From positions 51,666 to 115,665 of the forward strand of contig NZ_JANXWD010000115.1 of the NCBI RefSeq assembly GCF_025351295.1: DNA of 64,000 nucleotides. Direction: 5' to 3'. The notes beneath the pieces were generated by a model. It was given only the letters and a program-made list of their open reading frames with translations, was not told the DNA's origin and ran no database searches. Source of the stretch: Phenylobacterium sp. (lineage in GTDB: Bacteria; Pseudomonadota; Alphaproteobacteria; Caulobacterales; Caulobacteraceae). Position numbers and translations under genes: made by a program. Of the stretch, positions 44,778 to 56,792 are shown piece after piece (position 1 is the first letter of the stretch; every line of letters begins with the position of its first letter).

Positions 44778-47329
44778 CACCAATCCTCGCGGACGGCGTT
44801 GACGGCGCTGGCGGCCGTCGCGCTGCGGCCCGACAGGACCGCGGTGCCGGCGGCGGCGGCGATCAGGGCCATGGCGAGGCTCCCCAGGAGCAGCCAGGGC
44901 AGGCGCGTCTCCATCGTCCAGTTGAAGGACTGCGGGTTGATCACATGGATGAGCACCTGGCTCATGGTGACGCCGAGGCTCAGACCCGCGGCGACGCCGA
45001 CGGCGCCCAGCAGGGCCCCCTCGATGGCCAGCATCGTCAGGAGTTGCCCACGCCGGACCCCGATGTGCCGCAACATCCCGAACTCCTTGGCGCGCGCCAG
45101 CGTCTGGGCCGAGAACGTCGCCGCCACCCCGCTCAGGCCGATGCCGATCGCGATGGCCTCCAGAGCGTAGGTGGCCGCGAAGCTGCGGTCGAAGAGCCGC
45201 AGGGCGATGGCGCGGATCTGTCGGGGCTGGGCGAAGCTGACCTCGGTCGCGAGGCCTGGGGGCAAGGTCTCGCGCAGCGCGCGCATCACGGCGGCGGGCG
45301 CCGCGCCGGGCTTGAGGTCGATGGCGGCTTCGCCACGGCCGGCGTCGCCGGTGAGCCGGGTGTAGTCAGTGTCGGTGATGGCGATCGCCCCGAACTGGCG
45401 GGCGTAGTCGCGCCAGATTCCGGCGACAAACACCGGCCGCGCCACGCCGCCCAGCGCCAGGGGGAAGGTGTCGCCGACGCGGCGGTCGTAGAGCCGCGCC
45501 ATGGGCTCGGAAAGCCAGACCGGGACCGCACCGGCGGGCGCGGCGCGGGTCCGGCCGAGGATCGGCAAGGTCCGCTCGGGATGCGCTGCGTCGATGGCGG
45601 TGGCGGTCAGTGCGACCGGCGGTCGGTCGGCGCGCAGTCGCAGCAAGGTCGTGCGGCGAAAACTGATGTGCGCCACGCCCGGCGCCGCGGCCAGGGCGCG
45701 CTGGGCGGCCCGGTCCAGCCCGGCGTCGGCGCTGTCGAGGCGAAGGTAGACGTCGGACGGCAGTATCTGGGTCAGCCAGCTCTCCACCGATCCGCGGAAG
45801 CTGGAGACCATGGTGGCCATGGCGACCATCAGGCTGACGCTGGCGACGATGCCGCAGAGCGCGACGGCGGCCTGCCCGGGCGCGCCCCAGAGACGCGCGA
45901 TGGCCAGCGCCAGCGGTGGCGCGGGCCTGGACAGATGCCGCAGCGGCGCGAGCAGCCTCCGCGCGAGCCAGGGCGTGGCGGCCACGCCGCCCGCCAACAT
46001 CAGCGCCATGGCGGCGTAGCCGGCCAGGGGCAGGCCCAGGATCGGCGGCGCCAGCGCCGCCGCGGCGCCCGCGCCCAACAGGCCGGCGCCGAGCGCGGGC
46101 GAAGGTCGGCGCTCGGGATCGATGACGTCGCCCGCCGTTTTCAGAGCGATGGCGGGCTGTGCGCGGCCGGCCTCCAAGGCCGGCAGAAGACTGCCGGCCA
46201 GGGCGACGGCGACGCCCAGGCCCATGAACACGGCGGCGGCGATCGGGGCGAAGGCGAGATGGGGATGCGATCCGGCGAAGACACCGCCACCGAGGTCGCC
46301 GCCGAGCAGTCGAAGGGCGAGGCCCGCCAAGCCGAAGCCGAGCGCGATTCCCAGGGCGGCGCCGCCAACGCCCACAGTGGCGCCTTCGATGAACAGCTGG
46401 GTCAGCAGGCCGCGCCGCGCGACGCCCAGGACCCGAACCAGCGCGAACTGCGGCCGCCGCAAAGTCACCGAAAGGGATTGGGCGGAGTAGACCAGGAAGC
46501 CTCCGGTCAGCAGGGCGACCATCGACAGCATCTCCAGGTTGACGCGGTAGGCGCGCGAGAGGCTATCGCTGCGCTGGGCGGCGTTGTGGGCGGTGACCAG
46601 CTCAGCGTCGGCGGGCAGGACCCAGCTCACCGCCGCCTCCACCGCCTCGCGGTTGGCCGCCGGGGCGAGCTTGAGATCGATGCGCTGCAGACGGCCAAGC
46701 TGGCCGAACCGCCATTGGGCGGCGGCAATATCGACGACCCCTAGCCCCTGGCCCTCGCCGGCGCCGGCCAGGGGCCCGGCGATGCGGAAGGTGGCGGTTC
46801 GCCCGGCGGCGGTCAGTGTCACGCTCTCTCCGGCGCGACGGCCAAGCGCGGCCAGCGCCGCGCGGGAGAGCGAGATCGTGTCCGCGTCGAACGGTGACGC
46901 CTGGCTACCGAAGGCCGCGCCGCTCACCGGGCTGGCGATGAGGCTGGGCGTGGCCTGCGCGGCGCGCAGGATGTCGACGCCCAGCAGCGTGATGTCGCGC
47001 GCGGCGCCATCGGCGCCTCGCGCGTCCAGCTCGACGACCGGGCTAGCGACGGCGACGCCGTCCAGCCGCGCGAGGATCGGGTAGAGCCCTTCGGCGAAGC
47101 CGGCGGCGGACACGCTGTGGACCTGCAGGTCGGCGTCCCCATTCACCGCTTGGAGGGCGCGCCCGAACTCGTCGAGCGCCGAGCGGTTGACCAGATGCAC
47201 CGCGAAGCCCAGCGCGACGCCGACCGCGATCGCCAGGATCGCCAGGACCACCCGGCCCGGCCGGGCGCGCCATTCGCCGGCGATCATCCAGCGCAGGACA
47301 AGGCCGCTCGGGCGCCCGTCAGCGCGCAT
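44777..47329 (-). CDS. FtsX/MacB-type ABC transporter permease (AttFG-like)
   Basis: 850 residues, a double FtsX permease: N-terminal helix VLAILAIAVGVALGFAVHLV, a large periplasmic MacB-core domain, three helices after about 250 (GGFLVYSAQSLSVTLRRPQF; LFIEGATVGVGGAALGIALG), a second periplasmic domain and a second set (LARAKEFGMLRHIGVRRGQL; LTMLAIEGALLGAVGVAAGL). This corresponds to a fusion of AttF and AttG. It overlaps the ATPase gene by 11 bases upstream and the AttH-like gene downstream. LolCDE- or MacB-like mechanotransmission of a lipid or lipoprotein cargo is inferred from the family. Confidence 0.87.
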   Translation of the reverse strand: MRADGRPSGLVLRWMIAGEWRARPGRVVLAILAIAVGVALGFAVHLVNRSALDEFGRALQAVNGDADLQVHSVSAAGFAEGLYPILARLDGVAVASPVVELDARGADGAARDITLLGVDILRAAQATPSLIASPVSGAAFGSQASPFDADTISLSRAALAALGRRAGESVTLTAAGRTATFRIAGPLAGAGEGQGLGVVDIAAAQWRFGQLGRLQRIDLKLAPAANREAVEAAVSWVLPADAELVTAHNAAQRSDSLSRAYRVNLEMLSMVALLTGGFLVYSAQSLSVTLRRPQFALVRVLGVARRGLLTQLFIEGATVGVGGAALGIALGFGLAGLALRLLGGDLGGGVFAGSHPHLAFAPIAAAVFMGLGVAVALAGSLLPALEAGRAQPAIALKTAGDVIDPERRPSPALGAGLLGAGAAAALAPPILGLPLAGYAAMALMLAGGVAATPWLARRLLAPLRHLSRPAPPLALAIARLWGAPGQAAVALCGIVASVSLMVAMATMVSSFRGSVESWLTQILPSDVYLRLDSADAGLDRAAQRALAAAPGVAHISFRRTTLLRLRADRPPVALTATAIDAAHPERTLPILGRTRAAPAGAVPVWLSEPMARLYDRRVGDTFPLALGGVARPVFVAGIWRDYARQFGAIAITDTDYTRLTGDAGRGEAAIDLKPGAAPAAVMRALRETLPPGLATEVSFAQPRQIRAIALRLFDRSFAATYALEAIAIGIGLSGVAATFSAQTLARAKEFGMLRHIGVRRGQLLTMLAIEGALLGAVGVAAGLSLGVTMSQVLIHVINPQSFNWTMETRLPWLLLGSLAMALIAAAAGTAVLSGRSATAASAVNAVREDW

Positions 47330-48014
47330 GGCGGGCCGTCAAGCCCAGGGCCGACAGCACGAGGGTGCGATCGGCGATGGCGGCGGCGCGCTCGGAATGG
47401 GTCACGATCACCGCCGCCGCGCCGAGGTCGCGGACCTGGGCCTGGAAAAGGTCGAGGATCCGGTCTCCGGTCTCAAGGTCGAGGTTTCCGGTCGGCTCAT
47501 CGGCAAGGATCAGGGCCGGACGGTGGACGAGCGCCCGCGCGATGGCGATGCGCTGGAGTTCGCCGCCCGAGAGTTGTGCCGGAAAGGCCCCGCCTCGGCC
47601 GGCCAGGCCGACCTGGGCAAGCAGGCCCTTGGCGCGCGCGACCGCGTCGGCGCCGCGCGCGTGGGCGAGCACCAGGGGCAGCGCGATGTTCTGCGCCAGC
47701 GTCAGGTGCGGCAGAACGTTAAAGGCCTGGAACACGAAGCCGATGTTGTCGCGCCGCAGGCGTGTCCGGGCGTCGTCGTCCAGGCCGGTCAGACCGAGAC
47801 CGCAGACCGCGATCTCGCCGGCGTCGGCCGTGTCGAGGCCCGCGATCAGATTGAGCAGGGTCGATTTGCCGACGCCGGATTCGCCCATGATGGCGACCAC
47901 CTCGCCGGGAGACACCGTCAGGTCGAGGTCAGCAAACAGCCGACGCCCGCCCGGCACGGACTTCTTCAGGGCGGTGACCGCAAGGGCCGGAGGTTTCAGG
48001 GCGGAAGACACCAC
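47319..48014 (-). CDS. ABC transporter ATP-binding protein (AttE-like)
   Basis: 231 residues. Walker A is GESGVGKST (residues 44-52), the Q-loop FVFQAFNVLPHLTL, the signature LSGGELQRIAIARAL, Walker B ALILADEPTGNLDLETGDRI and the H-loop VIVTHSE. These fit the LolD/MacB class of ATPases that drive FtsX-type permeases. GTG start with a weak Shine-Dalgarno. It heads the operon with the 850-residue permease and the AttH-like protein; the promoter is probably in 48015-48222, where an inverted repeat is seen. Confidence 0.93.
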   Translation of the reverse strand: MVSSALKPPALAVTALKKSVPGGRRLFADLDLTVSPGEVVAIMGESGVGKSTLLNLIAGLDTADAGEIAVCGLGLTGLDDDARTRLRRDNIGFVFQAFNVLPHLTLAQNIALPLVLAHARGADAVARAKGLLAQVGLAGRGGAFPAQLSGGELQRIAIARALVHRPALILADEPTGNLDLETGDRILDLFQAQVRDLGAAAVIVTHSERAAAIADRTLVLSALGLTARHAR

Positions 48015-48170
48015 GCTTCATAACGCAGCTTTGCACGCGAGCGTGATGCTCTGAGCCCGTACCCGACCCTTGTCTCGGCGCCGGGCCGCGATGGCGCGGC
48101 GCCAGGTCACAAACAGGTCGCAGAATTCGGCAAATCGACGCCAATTCCCGAACGCCTCTAACAAGTTTAT

Positions 48171-48199
48171 TTCGTTGAACATCAAATTGTTGAAACGAA
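48171..48199. promoter_or_regulatory. Inverted repeat TTCGTT-N17-AACGAA upstream of the att-like operon
   Basis: Six-base arms around an AT-rich centre containing CAAATTG, in an otherwise gene-free stretch (48015-48222) between the acyl-CoA dehydrogenase 3' end and the ABC ATPase start. Candidate operator; it is the only low-GC patch here. Confidence 0.35.
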
Positions 48200-48222
48200 C
48201 TGACCTGAACTGAAACAGTAAA

Positions 48223-49446
48223 TCAGAGACCTAAGACCATCTTCGCCATGATGTTATGCTGGATTTCGTTCGAGCCCGCATAGATCGAGGTCTTGCGGTA
48301 GTTGAAGTAGTTGGGCGCGATGGTCGCGGCATAGTCCGGCCCGGCGCGGAAGGTGTTGCCGCCGGGCTGCAGCATCTCCCAGGTGTCGCGCACGAAAGGC
48401 TGGGCGTAGATGCCGGCCGCCTCCAGCGCCAGTTCGGTGATCGCCTGCTGCATCTGGCTGCCCTCCAGCTTCAGCATGGAGGAGACCGCGCCCATCGCGT
48501 CGCCGTTGGCGCGGCCGGCGAAGATCCGCAGTTCGGTGGCGTTCAGAGCCTCGACCTTGATCTCGACCTCGCAGAGCTTCCGGCGAAAGTCGGGGTCGTC
48601 GATCATCGCCCCGCCCCGGTCCGCGCGTTCCAGGTTGGCGATCGTCTTCACCTTGCTCATCTGGGCCGACAGCCCCGGCGCGTAAGCGTTGCCGCGTTCG
48701 AACTGCAGCAGGTACTTGGCGTAGGTCCAGCCCACGCCCTCCTCGCCGATCCGGTTGCTCATCGGCACGCGGACGTTGTCGAAGAAGGTCTCGTTGATCT
48801 CCTGCTCGCCCTCGGCCGGGCCATCCAGCGTCGGGATCGGCCGGATGGTGATGCCCGGCGTGCGCATGTCGATCAGCAGGAAGGAGATACCCTTCTGGCG
48901 GATGTCCTCGTTGGAGGTCCGCACCAGGCAGAACATCCAGTCGGCCCATTGCGCCAGGGTCGTCCAGGTCTTCGAGCCGTTAAGGACATAGTGGTCCCCG
49001 TCCCGCTCGGCCTTCAGGGCCAGGGAGGCGAGGTCCGAGCCGGAGCCCGGTTCGGAATAGCCCTGGCACCACCAGACGTCGGTGCTGAGGATCCTGGGCA
49101 GGTGCTGCGCCTTCTGTTCCGGCGTGCCGAAGGCCATCACCACCGGCGCACACATCCGCAGGCCCATGTTCGAGGTCGAGGGCGCGCCGGCCAGGGCCAT
49201 CTCCATGTCGAAGGCATACTTCTGGCCCAGACTCCAGCCGGTACCGCCGTATTCGGCCGGCCAGTCGGGCGCGATCCAGCCCTTCGCGCCCAGGCGCTTC
49301 AGCCAGCGGACCTGGGCGGCCTTGTCGAGGTGGTTATTCTTGGACTGGGCCAGCTTGGCCCGCATGTCGTCGTCGAACGCCTCGGCGATGAAGCCGCGCA
49401 CCTCCGCACGGAAGGCCAGGTCCTCAGGGGCGAAGTCCAGGTCCAT
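48223..49446 (-). CDS. Acyl-CoA dehydrogenase
   Basis: 407 residues. Motifs include MDLDFAPEDLAFRAEVRGFI, CQGYSEPGSGSDLASLALKA (FAD/substrate-binding), YVLNGSKTWTTLAQWADWMF and the C-terminal RKTSIYAGSNEIQHNIMAKM. It oxidises an acyl-CoA at C2-C3 with electron transfer to ETF; the absence of a clear medium-chain profile and the style suggest a FadE-like member for branched, cyclic or steroid-side-chain acyl groups. Follows the ABM-domain gene by 6 bases. The P450s and OYE in the window fit a lipid/terpenoid catabolic background. Confidence 0.92.
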   Translation of the reverse strand: MDLDFAPEDLAFRAEVRGFIAEAFDDDMRAKLAQSKNNHLDKAAQVRWLKRLGAKGWIAPDWPAEYGGTGWSLGQKYAFDMEMALAGAPSTSNMGLRMCAPVVMAFGTPEQKAQHLPRILSTDVWWCQGYSEPGSGSDLASLALKAERDGDHYVLNGSKTWTTLAQWADWMFCLVRTSNEDIRQKGISFLLIDMRTPGITIRPIPTLDGPAEGEQEINETFFDNVRVPMSNRIGEEGVGWTYAKYLLQFERGNAYAPGLSAQMSKVKTIANLERADRGGAMIDDPDFRRKLCEVEIKVEALNATELRIFAGRANGDAMGAVSSMLKLEGSQMQQAITELALEAAGIYAQPFVRDTWEMLQPGGNTFRAGPDYAATIAPNYFNYRKTSIYAGSNEIQHNIMAKMVLGL

Positions 49447-49452
49447 GGCGAG

Positions 49453-49746
49453 TCAGCCGACGCCGTCGAGGTATTCGACGTCCGGGCGGCCGGCCAGCAC
49501 GGCGGCGAACTTCGGCCCGGCGGCCTTGAAATACGCCGTGCCGCCGTGGTGGGTGACCGCGTCCTGGTCCGTGTAGAGTTCGAGCACCTTGTAGGTGTTG
49601 GGCTCGGCCCGGCTCTTGGTCAGCTGATAGGCCAGGTTGCCCGGCTCATTGGCGCGCACCTGCATGGCCAGTTCGGTGAAGAAGGTCTCGAACTCGTCGG
49701 CCTTGCCGTCCTGGATCTTGATCGTCGCAACGATGCCAATGGTCAT
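49453..49746 (-). CDS. Antibiotic biosynthesis monooxygenase (ABM) domain protein
   Basis: 97 residues from ATG 49746 with GGGAGAACGGG upstream; the longer track ORF is not needed. The single ABM ferredoxin-like fold is seen in MTIGIVATIKIQDGKADEFE, PGNLAYQLTKS and YKVLELYTDQDAVTHHGGTA. Members act as small cofactor-independent monooxygenases on quinols, or as heme-degrading or reactive-species scavenging proteins. Its stop is 6 bases before the acyl-CoA dehydrogenase start, so they form an operon. Confidence 0.87.
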   Translation of the reverse strand: MTIGIVATIKIQDGKADEFETFFTELAMQVRANEPGNLAYQLTKSRAEPNTYKVLELYTDQDAVTHHGGTAYFKAAGPKFAAVLAGRPDVEYLDGVG

Positions 49747-49823
49747 CCCGTTCTCCCAACGCTTGTTTGAACGGACGGTAGAGGCGCGCGCGAAGGCGGG
49801 CAACCCCACGCCTCTACAACGGA

Positions 49824-49955
49824 TGTCATCCCGGTTTCGCGGCACGCGAAAACCGGGACCCACGAGCGCCAGGGCCGGCGCCGCGGCGATCGGGACCGGC
49901 AAGCGGAGCTTATGGGTGGATCCCAGTCTTTGGCTGCGCTAAAACCGGGATGACA
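49824..49955. repeat. REP-type palindromic element (TGTCATCCCGGTTT family)
   Basis: Outer arms TGTCATCCCGGTTT and AAACCGGGATGACA are perfect. Each side also folds on its own, e.g. CCCGGTTTCGCGGCACGCGA. The TCATCCCGG...CGGGACCCA motif recurs inside the MITE-like element at 10323. The rest of the gap (49747-49974) shows no gene. Confidence 0.7.
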
Positions 49956-49974
49956 CGGTGTTTTGGAGTGGGCG

Positions 49975-50265
49975 CTAGCGGCGCTCGTTCCAGCCGGTGG
50001 CGACCCAGTGGTGGCCGCCCAGGTGGCGGGCTTCGATGACGTCGCTGTCGCGGCGCCGCGCGCGGACCGTGCGGCGGGCGCGGAGCGCCAGGGCGGCGAA
50101 GCCCAGCAGGGCGGAGGTCATCAGGGCGATGACGGCGACGGTGGCGGCGGCGAACACCGCCAGGATCGCACCCACGATGACCGCGGCGATGGTGGCGAGG
50201 CCGGCGGCCAGGGCGGCCAGACTGCTCAGGGTCGAACCCTGGTTCGCGGCGAAGTCCTTGACCAT
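49975..50265 (-). CDS. Small membrane protein, unknown
   Basis: 96 residues. Two hydrophobic helices are seen: LSSLAALAAGLATIAAVIVG and AVFAAATVAVIALMTSALLG, then an arginine-rich cytoplasmic tail (RARRTVRARRRDSDVIEARH) ending GWNERR. TAGGAG lies upstream of the ATG. No family is recognised. It is on the same strand as the DnaJ-like gene upstream, 94 bases away. Confidence 0.65.
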   Translation of the reverse strand: MVKDFAANQGSTLSSLAALAAGLATIAAVIVGAILAVFAAATVAVIALMTSALLGFAALALRARRTVRARRRDSDVIEARHLGGHHWVATGWNERR

Positions 50266-50359
50266 GGAGGCTCCTAGAGGGCGTCCCGTGAAGTGCTTAT
50301 CTCAGCACGCCGGTTCCCGGCGTCAACCACAACTGCGGCAAAGGGCGATTTTGCGGCGC

Positions 50360-51055
50360 TCATGCCGCCCCTTCCAGCCGCATTGCCTTGCGGTCGCGCA
50401 CGATCTCGTCATAGGCGGCGTTGATCGAGGCGGCCTTGGCCTCGGCGACCTCGACGAATTCCTGCGGCAGGCCGCGCGCGCGGGCCCGGTCGGGGTGGGA
50501 TTCGGAGAGGTGAGCGCGCCAGGCGGCGCGCACCGCCTCGTCCGGCGCGTCTGGCGCTACGCCCAGGATCACGTAGGGGTCGTCGTTGGCCGCGCCAAGG
50601 TAGGTGGCCTTCAGCCGGCGGAAGGTGAGCGGCGACTGGCCGAACAACTCGCTGACCCGCGCCAGGTAGCTGAGCTCGTCGCCGGTCACCACGCCATCCG
50701 CGGCGGCGATATAGAACAGGCCGTCGAGCACGTCCTCCAGCAGCCGCGGGCAGCCGCCATAGCGCTTCTTCAGCCGGCGCGCATAGCCCTCGAAGCCGCG
50801 AGTGGTCTGGCGGGCCAGCTGGTACAGGCGGCGGATCGCGCCCTCGCTGCCGGCGTCGGCCCGGAAGATCACCGAGAACACGTCGTATTCCTCGGACTGG
50901 GCTTGGCCATCGGCCTTCGCCAGCTTGGCGCCCAGGGCGGTCACGGCGGTGGAAAAGGCGGGATCCGCGCCAGGCAGCCCCGGCGGGCATTCCTCGCACT
51001 CGGCCTCATCGACCCCACGCACGGCCAAGCCGGCTATTTTGCGCCAAAAGCTCAT
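50360..51055 (-). CDS. DnaJ/TerB domain protein (DjlA-like)
   Basis: 231 residues from the ATG at 51055 (MSFWRKIAGLAVRGVDEAEC); the track start is 14 codons earlier. A TerB-like helical domain spans about 40-150 (ALGAKLAKADGQAQSEEYDV; DGLFYIAAADGVVTGDELSY), followed by a C-terminal J domain with PYVILGVAPDAPDEAVRAAW and the HPD triad in SESHPDRARARG. Unlike E. coli DjlA there is no clear N-terminal membrane anchor. It would stimulate DnaK ATPase toward particular clients. Divergent from the 5-oxoprolinase gene. Confidence 0.88.
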   Translation of the reverse strand: MSFWRKIAGLAVRGVDEAECEECPPGLPGADPAFSTAVTALGAKLAKADGQAQSEEYDVFSVIFRADAGSEGAIRRLYQLARQTTRGFEGYARRLKKRYGGCPRLLEDVLDGLFYIAAADGVVTGDELSYLARVSELFGQSPLTFRRLKATYLGAANDDPYVILGVAPDAPDEAVRAAWRAHLSESHPDRARARGLPQEFVEVAEAKAASINAAYDEIVRDRKAMRLEGAA

Positions 51056-51117
51056 TTCGCTGTGGCAAGCCTTACGTCCGCCGCGACCGCATGACAATCA
51101 CACCCAGAGGTTAAGTT

Positions 51118-54831
<3,714 letters not shown>

Positions 54832-54858
54832 ACAAGATCAACGGCTTCAAGGACCTGA

Positions 54859-55509
54859 ATGACCCCCTTCGCGATCGCCCTGGCCCTGTTCGCCCAGGCT
54901 CCAGACCCCCCCCAGGCCGCGCCCGCTGGCGCGCCGCCGGCCGCCGAGGCCCCGGCCGCGCCGGAGGACCGCCTGCCGCGCGGCGCGCCCAAGGACGACT
55001 ACCCGTTCGTAGCCTGGTGCTATGGCGCGCTGCGCGGCTACCTCGACCTGCATGACGAGATGATGCCCGAGGTCACCCGCATCGAGAGCCAGTTCCGCAA
55101 GCCGGGCACCCGGCTGGAGGACGACCTGAAGGTCTATGCCGACCTGCAGAAGGAGAGCCGCCTGCGGCTGAAGGTGTTCCAGGCGGCGCTGACCGCGGCC
55201 GAGAAGGCCTCGGTGCGGCCGATCAACACGCTCGGCGGCGCGGCCGTGCGCCAGGGCGGCACGATCTGGAACACCGGCCCCGAGGTCACCAAGGCCCGCA
55301 AGGCCCAGGAGTGGATGAGCTGGGCGCTGCCCGCCCGCTGCGACACCGTAGCCGCCAGCCTGGAGACCCGCGCCAAGCTGCTGGGCGCGACGTTCCGGGT
55401 GAACGCGGAGCCGGCGACGCCGGCCGCTGAAACCGAAGCGAAACCCACTGACGCGCCGGCAGCCGAGACCACCGCCAAGCCGGAACCGCCGAACGCCGCC
55501 CAACCCTAG
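54859..55509 (+). CDS. Secreted protein of unknown function
   Basis: 216 residues. A signal-like N-terminus (MTPFAIALALFAQAPD) leads into an Ala/Pro-rich stretch, then a helical domain DDYPFVAWCYGALRGYLDLH, KVYADLQKESRLRLKVFQAA and ARKAQEWMSWALPARCDTVA with two cysteines (in WCYGALRG and PARCDT). The C-terminus is another low-complexity Ala/Glu/Pro tail. It follows the 5-oxoprolinase by 27 bases on the same strand. No named family is recognised; similar proteins seem restricted to Caulobacterales. Confidence 0.7.
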   Translation: MTPFAIALALFAQAPDPPQAAPAGAPPAAEAPAAPEDRLPRGAPKDDYPFVAWCYGALRGYLDLHDEMMPEVTRIESQFRKPGTRLEDDLKVYADLQKESRLRLKVFQAALTAAEKASVRPINTLGGAAVRQGGTIWNTGPEVTKARKAQEWMSWALPARCDTVAASLETRAKLLGATFRVNAEPATPAAETEAKPTDAPAAETTAKPEPPNAAQP

Positions 55510-55572
55510 ACTAGGATCGTCGTCCCACGGTCAGCCGAAGGCTCATCCGTGGAATGACGGCGGTTGTGGGGG

Positions 55573-56745
55573 TTAGCGCGCCAGAAACCCCGCCAGCCGC
55601 GCCAGGCCGGCCGCGTTCTTCTCCGGCCGGGCGGCGAAGCACCAGCGCAGCCAGCCCTCGCCCTCCGGGCCGAAGGCGGCGCCGGGGGCCAGGCCCAGGC
55701 CGACGTCGCGGATCAGCTCCTTGCAGAGCGCCACGGAGTCTGTGCAGCCCGCGACCCGGAATAAGGCGTAGAAGCCGCCGTCAGGCTGCGGCGCCTCGAT
55801 CCCCGGGATGGCGCGCAGGCCGGCCAGCACCTGTTCGCGCGCGGCGATCAGCTCGGCGCGGACGCTGGCCACATAGGGTTCGCCGTGGTCCAGGGCGGCC
55901 TTGGCGCCCTCCTGGATGAAGTCCGGCGCGCAGGAGGTGTTGTACTCGATCAGCACCCCCAGGCCGTCGATCAGGGCCGGCGGCACGACCATCCAGCCCA
56001 GCCGCCAGCCGGTCATCCGCCAGGCCTTGGAGAAGCTGTTGGTCCCGATGATGCGGTCCTCGAGCGTGGCCAGCGGCAGGAACGAGGGCGCCGAGGGCCG
56101 GTCGAAGGTCAGCCGCTCATAGACGTCGTCGCAGACCAGCCAGATGCCGTACTGGCGGCACCGCGCCAGGATCGCGGCGCGGTCGGCCTCCGGCAGCATC
56201 CAGCCGGTGGGATTGTTGGGCGAATTGAGGATCAGCATCCGGGTGTCCGGCGTCAGGGCGTCCATCAGCCGGTCAAGGTCCAGGCGCCAGCGGCCCTGGG
56301 CGGGCTCCAGCGTGACCATCTCCACCCGCGCCGAGAGGATCTTCGGAATCTCCGGCACATTGGGCCAGCTCGGCCCCAGGACCACCGCGCGATCGCCCGG
56401 CGAGATGACCAGCTGCGACGCCAGCATGACCGCATTGACGCCCGAGCTGACGATGGCCAGCCGGTCCACGCCGATGGCGGTCCCGTGCAGCCCTGTGAGG
56501 TAGGTCGACAGCGACTCGCGCACGTCCGCCCGGCCGAGATTGTGGGTGTAGTAGGTGCGGCCGTCCAGCAGCGCCCTGGCGGCCGGCTCGCGGATGAAGT
56601 CCGGCGTCGACTGGTCGGATTCGCCGAACCAGAATGCCAGGATATCGTCCCGCCCGAGGCCGGCGTTCGCCACCTCCCGGATCTTGGACATGCGGAGCGT
56701 CTGCACCTCGGGGCGCGGAATCGGCGGGAACATGGCGTCAGACAT
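55573..56745 (-). CDS. PLP-dependent aminotransferase, class I/II
   Basis: 390 residues from ATG 56745; the 663-residue track ORF is an over-extension. Fold-type I motifs are seen: NSPNNPTGWMLPEADRAAIL, VCDDVYERLTF (PLP ring-stacking Tyr and Asp) and the Schiff-base lysine in TNSFSKAWRMTGWRLGWMV. The C-terminal LRWCFA carries the substrate-carboxylate arginine. The closest style is aspartate/aromatic-type aminotransferases of the AspC family. No biosynthetic partner is adjacent; the physiological substrate is open. Confidence 0.9.
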   Translation of the reverse strand: MSDAMFPPIPRPEVQTLRMSKIREVANAGLGRDDILAFWFGESDQSTPDFIREPAARALLDGRTYYTHNLGRADVRESLSTYLTGLHGTAIGVDRLAIVSSGVNAVMLASQLVISPGDRAVVLGPSWPNVPEIPKILSARVEMVTLEPAQGRWRLDLDRLMDALTPDTRMLILNSPNNPTGWMLPEADRAAILARCRQYGIWLVCDDVYERLTFDRPSAPSFLPLATLEDRIIGTNSFSKAWRMTGWRLGWMVVPPALIDGLGVLIEYNTSCAPDFIQEGAKAALDHGEPYVASVRAELIAAREQVLAGLRAIPGIEAPQPDGGFYALFRVAGCTDSVALCKELIRDVGLGLAPGAAFGPEGEGWLRWCFAARPEKNAAGLARLAGFLAR

Positions 56746-56792
56746 AGGCGAGGCGGCGGCCGCGCGAAACGGCCGCCTGCGGCAAACCGGAC

